A DNA stretch of 51,329 nucleotides from CAJWPI01 sp964635015 (GTDB lineage Bacteria; Pseudomonadota; Gammaproteobacteria; Magnimaribacterales; Magnimaribacteraceae). Under the pieces are notes generated by a model, which was given only the letters and a program-made list of their open reading frames with translations, was not told the DNA's origin and made no database searches. The DNA lies in assembly GCA_964635015.1 (NCBI GenBank), contig CAZWMS010000006.1, positions 1-51,329 of the forward strand. The letters run 5' to 3'. The translations under genes were made by a program, and so were the position numbers. Shown here one piece after another: positions 33,784 through 43,018 of this stretch. Within the stretch, counting starts at the first letter, position 1; each line of letters begins with the position of its first letter.

Positions 33784-35573
33784 TAAGTCCTCTCGGCAGG
33801 TTGAAAGCTTTGAACTGTCTTAGGGCGAAAGTTCACTTCTCTCTTTGATACAGATTTTGTAGAAGAAAAATAAATGGAATGTTTTAACCAATTACTATCG
33901 TCTCTTTCAGGAAAATCATCTCTAGCATGGGCACCCCTACTTTCTTTTCTTTCGTTGGCTGTTATTGCTGTAGCCTCTGCAACTTCAAATAAATTCTGTA
34001 ATTCAAGAGCCTCTATCCTGGCTGTATTAAACAATGCTGTTTTGTCTTCTAAAAAAATATTTTCTACTTCTTCCCTGTCTTTTTCTAGATCCTTGATGCC
34101 TTTTAGCATTAGGTCTTCAGTACGGAAAACTCCAAAATTTTTCTGCATGTTGTCTTGCATGCTTTTCTTTACAGATTCTACTTTTTCTCCTTTTTGTGAA
34201 GAATTTAATTTATTAAGTCTGCTAAGTGACTGCTCAATATCGTCTATTCCAGCTTGATCAATATCGATTCCTTGCTTCATGGATTCTTCTATATGTACCC
34301 CAGCAGCCTTACCGAAGACAACTAGGTCGAGCAAAGAATTGCCTCCCAGACGATTGCCACCATGAACTGAGACACAAGCAACTTCCCCTGCTGCATATAA
34401 CCCATCAATAACTTTATCTTTACCGTCTTCTTGTGTAATCACTTGTCCATTTATATTGGTAGGAATGCCGCCCATCATATAGTGACAAGTTGGCACCACA
34501 GGTATAGGTTCTACGGCTGGGTCTACATGAGCAAAAGTTTTAGAAAGTTCTGTAATTCCCGGAAGACGCTTATGAAATACTTCTGATTCAAGGTGGTCTA
34601 GTCTTAATAAGATATGATCCTTGTTCTCACCACAACCTCTTCCCTCTAGTATTTCTAATGACATCGACCTTGCAACCACATCCCTGCTTGCTAAATCTTT
34701 TGCATTTGGTGCATACCTTTCCATAAATCTTTCTCCGTCTTTATTTACCAGGTAACCCCCTTCACCCCTACATCCTTCTGTCACTAAAGTGCCTGCCCCA
34801 TATATTCCAGTAGGATGAAACTGCCACATCTCAATATCTTGCACCGGAAAACCTGCTCTTAAAGCCATTCCAATTCCATCACCTGAATTTATTAGTGCAT
34901 TAGTAGTTGAGGCATAAATTCTACCAGCACCCCCAGTTGCTAGAACAGTTGACTTTGACCTTACAAAAAATATCTCTCCACTTTCTATACGAAAAGCTAT
35001 TACTCCTACGACTGATTTCTTAGAATTTAAAACTAAGTCAATAGCAAACCATTCGTTGAGAAAATTAGTTCCTGCTTTTAAGTTAGCCTGATATAGGGTA
35101 TGTAATAGGCTGTGTCCAGTTCTATCGGCAGCAGCACAAGTCCTTGAGGCCTGCCCCCCCTTTCCATAGTCCTTTGATTGACCTCCAAAAGGTCTTTGGT
35201 AGATCCTGCCTTCTTCTGACCTTGAAAAAGGTAATCCCATATGTTCCAACTCGAAGACTGCTTTTGGTCCTTCACTGCACATGTATTCTATTGCCTCTTG
35301 ATCGCCTAAGTAATCTGATCCTTTTACAGTATCAAACATATGCCATCTCCAGTCATCTTCAGGATCATCACTTTGTATAGCACATGTAATTCCTCCTTGG
35401 GCAGATACCGTATGAGATCTGGTTGGAAAAACTTTTGATATTACAGCAGTTTTTAAGCCTGATTTTGCGAGTTGCAATGAAGCCCTCATGCCTGCACCCC
35501 CGCCTCCGATTATAATTCCATCAAAATCCATAATAGGGAGGTCTTTGGGATTTATGATCTCGTTTACTAACAT
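33780..35573 (-). CDS. sdhA: Succinate dehydrogenase flavoprotein subunit
   Basis: About 597 residues from the ATG at 35573, six bases after sdhD; a longer open frame would overlap sdhD. It oxidises succinate to fumarate on covalent FAD. Seen are the FAD-binding GGGGAGMRASLQLA, the flavin-linking His in RSHTVSAQGG, HPTGIYGAGTLVTEGCRGEG with catalytic Arg, HYMMGGI and the C-terminal HARDDFPERDD. In operon sdhC-sdhD-sdhA-sdhB. Confidence 0.99.
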   Translation of the reverse strand: MLVNEIINPKDLPIMDFDGIIIGGGGAGMRASLQLAKSGLKTAVISKVFPTRSHTVSAQGGITCAIQSDDPEDDWRWHMFDTVKGSDYLGDQEAIEYMCSEGPKAVFELEHMGLPFSRSEEGRIYQRPFGGQSKDYGKGGQASRTCAAADRTGHSLLHTLYQANLKAGTNFLNEWFAIDLVLNSKKSVVGVIAFRIESGEIFFVRSKSTVLATGGAGRIYASTTNALINSGDGIGMALRAGFPVQDIEMWQFHPTGIYGAGTLVTEGCRGEGGYLVNKDGERFMERYAPNAKDLASRDVVARSMSLEILEGRGCGENKDHILLRLDHLESEVFHKRLPGITELSKTFAHVDPAVEPIPVVPTCHYMMGGIPTNINGQVITQEDGKDKVIDGLYAAGEVACVSVHGGNRLGGNSLLDLVVFGKAAGVHIEESMKQGIDIDQAGIDDIEQSLSRLNKLNSSQKGEKVESVKKSMQDNMQKNFGVFRTEDLMLKGIKDLEKDREEVENIFLEDKTALFNTARIEALELQNLFEVAEATAITANERKESRGAHARDDFPERDDSNWLKHSIYFSSTKSVSKREVNFRPKTVQSFQPAERTY

Positions 35574-35578
35574 ATTAA

Positions 35579-35929
35579 TTACCAAATAATTATGAATGAC
35601 CAAAATAAAGCAATACAAATTATGCCTGTTGTAAATAAATTGTATAAGCTCTTTATTGGTTTGCTTAAAGAGCCCATTAAGTAATTAGTTAAATAATCAC
35701 TAGAAATAGCCCAGGTTCCTATCCATGTATGAAGAGCAAAGCTTAACAAAAAAATTGAGGTAAATATCTTAACCCAAAACAAACCAAAGAGATTTTTCCA
35801 AAAAATAAATTCTAAAGGGGAATTTAAGAATATTAGGATAATAAGAAAACTAAAATAGCTAAAGATCACTAAAGCTGTAATTCTAACAACAATAAAATCT
35901 CTAGTTCCTGATCCTAAAATTCCTTTCAT
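35579..35929 (-). CDS. sdhD: Succinate dehydrogenase membrane anchor subunit SdhD
   Basis: 116 residues with three transmembrane helices. The block ALHTWIGTWAISSDYL near 61-76 keeps the Asp-Tyr pair that lines the quinone site in E. coli SdhD. It anchors SdhAB with SdhC in the inner membrane. Four bases separate it from sdhC and five from sdhA. Confidence 0.94.
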   Translation of the reverse strand: MKGILGSGTRDFIVVRITALVIFSYFSFLIILIFLNSPLEFIFWKNLFGLFWVKIFTSIFLLSFALHTWIGTWAISSDYLTNYLMGSLSKPIKSLYNLFTTGIICIALFWSFIIIW

Positions 35930-35933
35930 ACAA

Positions 35934-36320
35934 CTACCAAAAATAAACTACAAAATAGATACTAAGAGAAATTATTACTATAAAAGTTAGAATAGAAACT
36001 CTTGTTGCAGACTCAAGTTTTTCTCCCAAACCAAAAAACTCACTCATCATTTTTTTTAGACCTATAATTGAGTGAAAAATAAAACCAACCAAGATGAGAT
36101 TTGTAAATAGCTTTATTGCAGAGGGGTTTTTTAGATTAGAGGACAAATTGAGAAAGGTTTCTTCTGAAGAAAGGGATTGGTCTAACAACCAAACCACAAA
36201 TAAAAAACATACGAAAACTGAAAAGCCAGAAATTCTATGCAGAAATGATATCACTCCTGTAATAGGTAAATTAATCTTAAATAGATTTAGATTAACTGGA
36301 CGACCTTCTTTGTTTTTCAC
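35934..36320 (-). CDS. sdhC: Succinate dehydrogenase cytochrome b556 subunit SdhC
   Basis: 128 residues with three transmembrane helices and the family motif SFLHRISGFSVFVCF near 25-39. The heme-ligand His is in IFHSIIGLKKMMSEF near 83-97; the second His seen in E. coli (GIRH) is Lys here. First gene of the sdh cluster; 65 bases separate it from the MFS gene, with no clear promoter recognised in that gap. Confidence 0.94.
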   Translation of the reverse strand: MKNKEGRPVNLNLFKINLPITGVISFLHRISGFSVFVCFLFVVWLLDQSLSSEETFLNLSSNLKNPSAIKLFTNLILVGFIFHSIIGLKKMMSEFFGLGEKLESATRVSILTFIVIISLSIYFVVYFW

Positions 36321-36385
36321 TCTGTTCTTAAATCGGGAGGCACACTAAATAACGGGGCAATTATAATTAGGTAAAGGGCAGATAG

Positions 36386-37663
36386 CTACACCATATCTTC
36401 TTCAGAAGAAGAGTCTTTGAAGAAGAAGGTTAATAAAAAAACTATAAGAAACATCGGGATAATAAACCAAAAAGGTAATGTAGGGCTAAATTCATACATA
36501 AACCCACTTAACATAGGGCCAATAGTAAAACCTAATGCAGGAGCAGCAAAAGCTAATCCAATTACAGCACCTTGATTGTTTCTATTGGCTTTTAAAGACG
36601 CTGAGGAAGTGTACCCAGGCGCAGCCATTCCCATGCCTAATCCCATAAGGGCCATTCCTGCTAAAAACCAGTTCATTGAAGCGGAGTAGATAATTAATAA
36701 AGCACTTATAACAAAGAAAGGGATTGAAAGTTTTATTAAAGAAACAGGAGGTCCTTTGACTTTTTGAATAAAAGTTAGCTGAATTAATATTGATGACAGA
36801 GCAAGAGTTCCCAAAGCCCACGCCTGCCTTGTTTGAGTTTCCAGAGGTGAATATAAGAATCTGTCTTGTATAAAGAAAGCAGTTACAGATTGAGTCATTG
36901 CAAAAGCAACAAAAATCAAAACACCGCTTAGCATCAATATCTTAAGATCTTTATCCAAGAACTGCTTATTTTCTTCTGTTTTGTTAACTTTCAAATTGTT
37001 GGATTCAGGTAAATAGAAGAAAACAAAAAAAATACCTATCAGCATCAATACCGACATAATTCCAAGCGGAATTAATCTAGCGTAGTGTTGCAAATCAAAT
37101 GAAAGAAAAGTTTGATCTGCTAAAAGTGGTGCAACTATTGCAACTAAAAGTGGACCAAGTATAGTTCCTTGATTGTTTGCTGCTCCTAATTTACCCATTC
37201 CTGCAGTTCTTTCGGTCTCTGTAGTTATATCGGCTACATAAGCACCAGTTGCGGGCCGAGAAGCAGCTGCTACTACTGAATTTACCATTCTAGCTAAAAG
37301 AAGAATTACGAATAAAAATCCCAGAGAAAAATATCCATTCAACCCATAATAGGCTAGTACAATAAAAAGAAAAGTTGAAAGAACATATCCTGACAAACCT
37401 ATCATTAATATAATTTTTCTTCCTTTCCTATCACTCAACCTTCCCCAGTATGGAGTAAAAAAAAGGAACATAGCTGCAGAAATTGAAACCATTGAAGTAA
37501 TTTGCCAAACTTCAAATCCTAACTCTCTTCCTATTACTGGCATAGTCTGCCAATAAACAGATTGCCCCATACTTACTAAAATAATTATTAGTATTATTAG
37601 AGGCATGGAACTGCTCTTTTTACTTTCTGAGGAAACTTTATTTACTTTCTCTGCTTTCTTCAT
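36386..37663 (-). CDS. MFS transporter
   Basis: 425 residues with 12 transmembrane helices. The loop 2-3 motif YWGRLSDRKGRKIILMIG near 71-88 is the MFS signature, and GxLGAANNQGTILGPLL near 158-174 resembles the drug:H+ antiporter motif C of TetA-type pumps. Substrate is unknown. The ATG at 37663 lies inside the end of the opdB-like gene (26-base overlap), so the two are probably translationally coupled. The Ser/Lys-rich N-terminus (about 1-20) is cytoplasmic. Confidence 0.9.
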   Translation of the reverse strand: MKKAEKVNKVSSESKKSSSMPLIILIIILVSMGQSVYWQTMPVIGRELGFEVWQITSMVSISAAMFLFFTPYWGRLSDRKGRKIILMIGLSGYVLSTFLFIVLAYYGLNGYFSLGFLFVILLLARMVNSVVAAASRPATGAYVADITTETERTAGMGKLGAANNQGTILGPLLVAIVAPLLADQTFLSFDLQHYARLIPLGIMSVLMLIGIFFVFFYLPESNNLKVNKTEENKQFLDKDLKILMLSGVLIFVAFAMTQSVTAFFIQDRFLYSPLETQTRQAWALGTLALSSILIQLTFIQKVKGPPVSLIKLSIPFFVISALLIIYSASMNWFLAGMALMGLGMGMAAPGYTSSASLKANRNNQGAVIGLAFAAPALGFTIGPMLSGFMYEFSPTLPFWFIIPMFLIVFLLTFFFKDSSSEEDMV

Positions 37664-39788
37664 CTATTCTTATTAAAAATGCATACTCCATTGCGATTTC
37701 TTTCAGACTTTCGAATCTCCCACTTACACCACTGTGCCCTGCTGAAAGATTTACTTTCATAATAATAGGGTTACTTGACTTGGTGAAATCTCTTAGCTTA
37801 GCTACATATTTAGCTGGTTCATAATACTGAACCTGAGAATCCCACAATCCCGCAGTCACCAATATGCTAGGATAAAAATATTCATCTATGTTGTCATAGG
37901 GTGAGTAACTCAACATATAGTTAAATTCTTTTAAAATTGAAGGATTCCCCCATTCGTCATACTCCCCTGTTGTTAGAGGAATCGACGCATCAGACATAGT
38001 TGTTAGGACATCTACAAAAGGAACATTAGATACAATTGCTCTGTAGAGCTCAGGTTCAATATTTATAACAGATCCTATGAGAAGACCTCCTGCACTCCCT
38101 CCTCCAGCATAAATTCTCTTTGAATCGGCAAATCCTCTATCCACTAACCCTTTGGTGGCATCAATAAAATCATAGAAAGTATTCTTTTTCTTTAGCATCT
38201 TTCCATTCTCATACCACTGCCTACCTAGTTCCTGACCTCCTCTGATGTGTGCTATTGCAAAAACAAACCCTCTTTCTAAAAGAGAAATTCTTGAAGAACT
38301 AAAGCTTGCATCAACTGATATCCCGTAAGAACCATAACCATAAATAAATAATGGATTTTTACCTTTCCTAAAAGTTTCTTTCTTATACACTAAGGAAACT
38401 GGAATTTGAGCACCATCTCTAGCTTCTATAAATATTCTTTTTACCCTATATCGACTAGGTTCAAATATTCCTTTAACTTCATCCTGTTTAAGAAGCTTTT
38501 TTCTGCCTGTTTTCAAATTTACAGAATAAATAGTATCTGGAGTTCTTAAACTTGAATAACCAAAATAGAATTCCTTTGATTCAAATTCTGGATTAGAAGC
38601 AAAAGAGGCGCTGTAAGAGGGGTCATTAAATTTAACAAAATGTTTGACTTTCCCTTTAGCAGAAAGTGTTCTAATGCGCCTTAGACCATCTTTTCTTTCC
38701 AACGTCACTATATTGCCTGGAAAAGCTAGAACTGACTGCAACAATACATTTTCTCTGTGAGGAATTATTTCCTTCCAGAATTCCTTTTTTCCCATCTCTT
38801 CTAAGCTTGAGGTCATTAATCTAAAGTTCTTTGCTAACCAATTAGTTAAAATTAATAAACGTTCTCCATCATGTTCTACAGAATAGATAAGATCCTTCTC
38901 TCTTTTTTTAACTAGTTGGGGTTTTGCTTTTGGTGTAGAGCTGTCAATTAAAAGAACTTCAGAGGAGTTTGTGCTTGATATATCAATTTCAATAAATTTT
39001 CTCGTTCTACTATTACCTACTGAGACATGAAAAGTTGAATCACTTTCTTCATAAACCAAAATATCCTGCGACTGTCTGTCTCCTATTTTGTGTCTATAAA
39101 CTTGAAAGGGTAGCAGGGTCTTAGAGTTGCGTAAAATGTAGAATAAAAAATCTCCATTCTCAGACCATGCCATGTCCCCTGAAGTCCCTTTTAATTTATC
39201 ACTTAAGATCTCCTTTTTACTTAAATCCTTAAATCTTATTTCTTGCAATCTCCTACCAGTTTTATCCTCGGCAAAAGCTACTAAGTTCTCCTTTGGGGAA
39301 ATACTCCAGTTAGAAAGCTGATAATATTTTGAATTAATTGCTAGTTTGTTTGCGTCTAACAAGACTTCTTCATTAGAACTTTTCTTTTTCCTTCTCAAGT
39401 AAATTGGATGTTCTTTATCAGGGCTATACCTTCTATAATATTCATAATTTCTAAACGAAACTGGCACTGATTCTTCTTCTTTAGGTATTCTTGATATTAT
39501 TTCTTCAAATAAATCATCTCTCTTATCTTTTCCTGCTAAGAACCATTTTTCTAAATATTCATTCTCATTTTTAAGATGCTGTATAACTTCTTTATTTTTT
39601 CTTGAATCATCTCTCATCCAAAAATAATTATCAGTTCTCTCCAATCCATGAGACTTTAAAACTTTGGGAACTTTTTTTGGACTAGGTGGGTCCAACTCTG
39701 TCAATTTAAGATCCAATTTTTCGTTAGAATTTATAAAAAGTGCATAGACTAGCAGAAAAAAAAGAAGCCTTCTGTAAGAAAAAATCAT
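37638..39788 (-). CDS. ptrB: Oligopeptidase B-type S9 serine peptidase, predicted exported
   Basis: 716 residues. N-terminal beta-propeller region, then an alpha/beta hydrolase domain with GGGSAGGLLIGSVINIEP (nucleophile Ser, about 564-581), AGLWDSQVQYYEPAKYVAK (Asp near 651), and SAGHSGVSGRF (His near 689). This is the oligopeptidase B pattern, cutting after basic residues in short peptides. Unlike the cytoplasmic E. coli enzyme it begins with a hydrophobic signal (RRLLFFLLVYALFINS, about 6-21), suggesting a periplasmic location. It overlaps der by 4 bases and the MFS gene by 26. Confidence 0.92.
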   Translation of the reverse strand: MIFSYRRLLFFLLVYALFINSNEKLDLKLTELDPPSPKKVPKVLKSHGLERTDNYFWMRDDSRKNKEVIQHLKNENEYLEKWFLAGKDKRDDLFEEIISRIPKEEESVPVSFRNYEYYRRYSPDKEHPIYLRRKKKSSNEEVLLDANKLAINSKYYQLSNWSISPKENLVAFAEDKTGRRLQEIRFKDLSKKEILSDKLKGTSGDMAWSENGDFLFYILRNSKTLLPFQVYRHKIGDRQSQDILVYEESDSTFHVSVGNSRTRKFIEIDISSTNSSEVLLIDSSTPKAKPQLVKKREKDLIYSVEHDGERLLILTNWLAKNFRLMTSSLEEMGKKEFWKEIIPHRENVLLQSVLAFPGNIVTLERKDGLRRIRTLSAKGKVKHFVKFNDPSYSASFASNPEFESKEFYFGYSSLRTPDTIYSVNLKTGRKKLLKQDEVKGIFEPSRYRVKRIFIEARDGAQIPVSLVYKKETFRKGKNPLFIYGYGSYGISVDASFSSSRISLLERGFVFAIAHIRGGQELGRQWYENGKMLKKKNTFYDFIDATKGLVDRGFADSKRIYAGGGSAGGLLIGSVINIEPELYRAIVSNVPFVDVLTTMSDASIPLTTGEYDEWGNPSILKEFNYMLSYSPYDNIDEYFYPSILVTAGLWDSQVQYYEPAKYVAKLRDFTKSSNPIIMKVNLSAGHSGVSGRFESLKEIAMEYAFLIRIDEESRESK

Positions 39789-41167
39789 TTAGCTCTTCTT
39801 TTTGTTATCCTTTTCTTGTGTCTTCTTTGCTTTTCAGTCAGAGTATTCTTTTTCCCTTCATAGGGGTTACCTCCCTCTATTAACTTAATTTTTAATGGAG
39901 TTGAATCTAATTTAAGCCTTACTGTAAAGAAATTCTCTAAATATTTTTTATAAGAATTAGCTAAAGAATGTAGATTTGTTCCATGTATTATAATAATTGG
40001 AGGTTCCTTACCTCCAGCATGAGCATATCTCAGTTTAGGTCTAAATCTTCCCTTTAATGGAGGGGGTTGCTGATTTGTAGCCTCTTTAAGAATTTTATTT
40101 AACAAAGAAGTCTGAATTTTTTGGGAACTAGAGAAAAATGCTTTTTCAGCTTTACTTATTAGAGCTCTCACGCCCGTTCCGTTCTTAGCTGATAAATTGT
40201 GTATTTTTAAAGATTTTGCAAACCTAATTTTTTGTTTTATTTCTAAATTTAAATTCTCTTTTTCTTTACTATTGAGAAGATCAATCTTATTTGCTCCTAA
40301 GATAACTGATCTTCCCATGGCTAAAGACAGTCCCAAAAGATGTAAATCCTGATCAACTATAGATTCTGTTGAATCCAGGAGAAGTAAGACTACATTAGAT
40401 CGTCTAATGGAATTTATTGATTGTGAAATTGAAGATTCTTCAGTTCCTTTTTTGACAGATCTTTTCCTTCTAATTCCAGCGGTGTCAATAAGTATGAAAT
40501 TTTTACTACCCTTGAGCAGAGGCACTTCTATAGAATCCCTTGTAGTGCCTGCATGTTCTGAAACTATAACTCTCTTTTGGCCTACGAGTTTATTTATCAA
40601 AGTAGATTTTCCTACGTTTGGCCTCCCTATTAGTGCTATACGTATATTTGATGTTAAGTCCTCATCTTTTTCTAAGATGTCAGTAAGATTTATTGAATCT
40701 ACAATATCTATAATTGTTTCTAGGCCTTTATTTTGTGTTAGAGAAAGTTGAGTGCTGTTTTTTAACCCTAAATTAGTAAAGTTGACAGAATTTGATAGTT
40801 CTTTTGGTCCATCAACTTTGTTAATTAATAGATAAATCGGCTTATTTTCTTTTCTTAATTGTTTAGCTACTTCTTCATCTTTTGGTATAAGTCCATTCTG
40901 AGCATCCACCATAAAAAATATTACATTTGCTTCTTTAATAGCAAATTCAGTTTGTTCTCTTATTGCCAGAGAAAGGTTAGTTTTCTCTGAATGCAACCCT
41001 CCAGTATCTATAAGAATTGCAGAGGAGTTTGTAACTTTTCCATATTGTCTATCTCTAGTAAGACCTGAAGTGGGAGCAACCAGTGCAGAACTAGATTGAG
41101 TTAGCTTGTTAAAAAGGGTTGATTTTCCAACGTTAGGACGACCAACAATAGCTATTACTAAAGGCAT
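39785..41167 (-). CDS. der: Ribosome-associated GTPase Der (EngA)
   Basis: 460 residues with two tandem GTPase domains: P-loops GRPNVGKSTLFNKL near 8-21 and GRPNVGKSTLINKL near 181-194, with NKVD and NKID specificity motifs. A C-terminal KH-like domain includes RYAHAGGKEPPIIIIHG near 381-397. It acts in 50S ribosome assembly. The basic tail (KQRRHKKRITKRRAK) is typical. It follows bamB, as in E. coli. Confidence 0.98.
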   Translation of the reverse strand: MPLVIAIVGRPNVGKSTLFNKLTQSSSALVAPTSGLTRDRQYGKVTNSSAILIDTGGLHSEKTNLSLAIREQTEFAIKEANVIFFMVDAQNGLIPKDEEVAKQLRKENKPIYLLINKVDGPKELSNSVNFTNLGLKNSTQLSLTQNKGLETIIDIVDSINLTDILEKDEDLTSNIRIALIGRPNVGKSTLINKLVGQKRVIVSEHAGTTRDSIEVPLLKGSKNFILIDTAGIRRKRSVKKGTEESSISQSINSIRRSNVVLLLLDSTESIVDQDLHLLGLSLAMGRSVILGANKIDLLNSKEKENLNLEIKQKIRFAKSLKIHNLSAKNGTGVRALISKAEKAFFSSSQKIQTSLLNKILKEATNQQPPPLKGRFRPKLRYAHAGGKEPPIIIIHGTNLHSLANSYKKYLENFFTVRLKLDSTPLKIKLIEGGNPYEGKKNTLTEKQRRHKKRITKRRAK

Positions 41168-41206
41168 TTATTTAAACCTATATAGAAAAAATATTATTAT
41201 AAAGAT

Positions 41207-42376
41207 TTATCCAATCAATAAGAAAATTAGAAGACCAGTTTCATCTAAAACCAATAACTGGTCGCCCTCAGACACTATCTCAACAATGGGTTTGTTAGAT
41301 ACCTTTTTTCTTGCTAAAAATGAGCCATCCTTACTGCTCAAAATATGAAGGTATCCCTCGTAGTCACCAACTACTACATTGCTTTTAATGGTAACAGGAG
41401 AAGAGATTTTTCTAAGCTTTAAGTCTTCTTGCTGCCAAACTAAAACACCGGATGAAGATCCATAACCCCTCACTATACTTTTATCATCAACTGAAATTAT
41501 CCTAGATCTAGCTTCAGATAAATCCTTAGAAGTTGATATTTTTTCCTGCCAAACTGGTCTTCCAGACTTTAAATCTAAAGCAGTTAAATTACCTTGAAAA
41601 GAAGCAGAAAATAGTAAGCCTCCATAGACAATTAGCTTACCATCAATATCAACGATTCTCTCTAACTCTGATTTCCCTTCGTTTATTGCAACAGGAACTT
41701 CCCATCTTACTGATCCAGTATCTGGGTAAATCATTGAAACTTTTCCATTAGCAAACCCAGTAAAAATAAAACCTTGCTCAAAAAATGGGATTGAAGTTCC
41801 TCTAAGGCTCAATCTAGGAGAAGAGGATTGATGAATCCATCTTTGTGTCCCAGTTTTAAAATCTAATCCTGCAATACTTCCGTCAGTACTATGTACAGCT
41901 ACGATGTTTCCATTTGTTGCTGGAGGAGACAATACTTCACTTGAAGTCTGTGTTCTCCATTCTTCTTTTCCATCAGAACTACTTAAACTTACAACCTCTC
42001 CATCCAAAGTGCCATAAAAAAGCTTCTTAAAGCCTTCTCCCAAAGCTCCTGAAATAGGGTCTTTAGTTTTTTGAGACCAAATCTTTTTACCTTTTTCTAA
42101 ACCTAGAGATTGCACTTCTCCTGTGGAAGAAGCAATGAAAACCTTGTCATCAATAATTACTGGAAGGATCCTTCCAAGATTTTCACCATCTCCAGATCTA
42201 CTTTTCCACTTAATAGATAAAGTTATTTCCTGTTTTATATCGTAAAGTTCAGCGGGAAGTTCCACTTCTTCATCATCACCCCAGAATTTTAGCCACCCCA
42301 AAGTAGAACACCCGCTCAGAAATAAACTGAAAAATGTTAATAAAAGTAGAGCCCTAATGGAATTAATCTTCAACAT
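41207..42376 (-). CDS. bamB: Outer-membrane assembly lipoprotein BamB
   Basis: 389 residues. A lipoprotein signal ends LFLSGCSTLGW with the lipidated Cys at 23. The rest is an eight-bladed beta-propeller of PQQ-like repeats (for example GKKIWSQKTKD, GKEEWRTQTSS, GTQRWIHQSS, GSVRWEVPVA, GRPVWQEKIS). BamB works with BamA to insert outer-membrane proteins such as the BtuB-like receptor here. It overlaps yfgM by 14 bases. Confidence 0.97.
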   Translation of the reverse strand: MLKINSIRALLLLTFFSLFLSGCSTLGWLKFWGDDEEVELPAELYDIKQEITLSIKWKSRSGDGENLGRILPVIIDDKVFIASSTGEVQSLGLEKGKKIWSQKTKDPISGALGEGFKKLFYGTLDGEVVSLSSSDGKEEWRTQTSSEVLSPPATNGNIVAVHSTDGSIAGLDFKTGTQRWIHQSSSPRLSLRGTSIPFFEQGFIFTGFANGKVSMIYPDTGSVRWEVPVAINEGKSELERIVDIDGKLIVYGGLLFSASFQGNLTALDLKSGRPVWQEKISTSKDLSEARSRIISVDDKSIVRGYGSSSGVLVWQQEDLKLRKISSPVTIKSNVVVGDYEGYLHILSSKDGSFLARKKVSNKPIVEIVSEGDQLLVLDETGLLIFLLIG

Positions 42377-43016
42377 TAAATTGTAAATCAGCTATTTTCA
42401 TTCTTATCAAATTTCTTATTACCTCATTTTGACTCAAATCTAAAGATTGAAGATAACTAATTCTAGCATCTGTTGGTCTTCCTAATACCGTTTCCGCATC
42501 TCCTTTAATTTCATAAAGCTCTGAAGTTAAATCTTTAGATTCTAATATCAGCTCTAAGGCTTGAGCCGGTTTACCTTGAGATAACAATATTCTGGCCAAT
42601 CTTGTTTTAGCTATGTTCTGAATGGGACTAAACGTATTACTAAAGCTTGAAGAATTTTTTACTATTATTTTTCTTAATCTACCTGCTGCATCATCAAGTT
42701 TGTCTCTTGAGACATCAAATTTTACTAAGTGAAAAGAAACTAAGTCAGCATATAAAGAGTCTGGGAAATTTACAATTAATTCTTCAGCCAGAGGTGAAGC
42801 TTCGTTAGGTCTTTCTTCTAGAGCTGTTAAGAAAGAGCTATATAACTCAGTCACTTCTTTATGACTTTTTTGTGAAGAATCAATCCACACTTCTCTTCCC
42901 AAAATTATCGAACTAATTAGAAGTATTCCTACTACAATTAAGATTTTATATTTTTCCCACCATGAGCCGATTAACTCAAGATTTTCTTCCTCAGAAGCTC
43001 CTAAAAACTTAGACAT
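42363..43016 (-). CDS. yfgM: YfgM-like tetratricopeptide membrane protein
   Basis: 217 residues. A short cytoplasmic N-terminus is followed by one transmembrane helix at about 26-45 and a periplasmic TPR-like helical domain (LLSQGKPAQALELILESKD near 147-165). In E. coli YfgM (AncA) associates with the Sec translocon and PpiD. Position between hisS and bamB is the conserved gammaproteobacterial order. Two bases separate it from hisS. Confidence 0.93.
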   Translation of the reverse strand: MSKFLGASEEENLELIGSWWEKYKILIVVGILLISSIILGREVWIDSSQKSHKEVTELYSSFLTALEERPNEASPLAEELIVNFPDSLYADLVSFHLVKFDVSRDKLDDAAGRLRKIIVKNSSSFSNTFSPIQNIAKTRLARILLSQGKPAQALELILESKDLTSELYEIKGDAETVLGRPTDARISYLQSLDLSQNEVIRNLIRMKIADLQFNVED

Positions 43017-43018
43017 GC

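Noticed and set aside
36321..36385. Promoter or terminator between sdhC and the MFS gene
   Set aside because: No convincing -35/-10 pair or stem with a T tract was found in this short gap.
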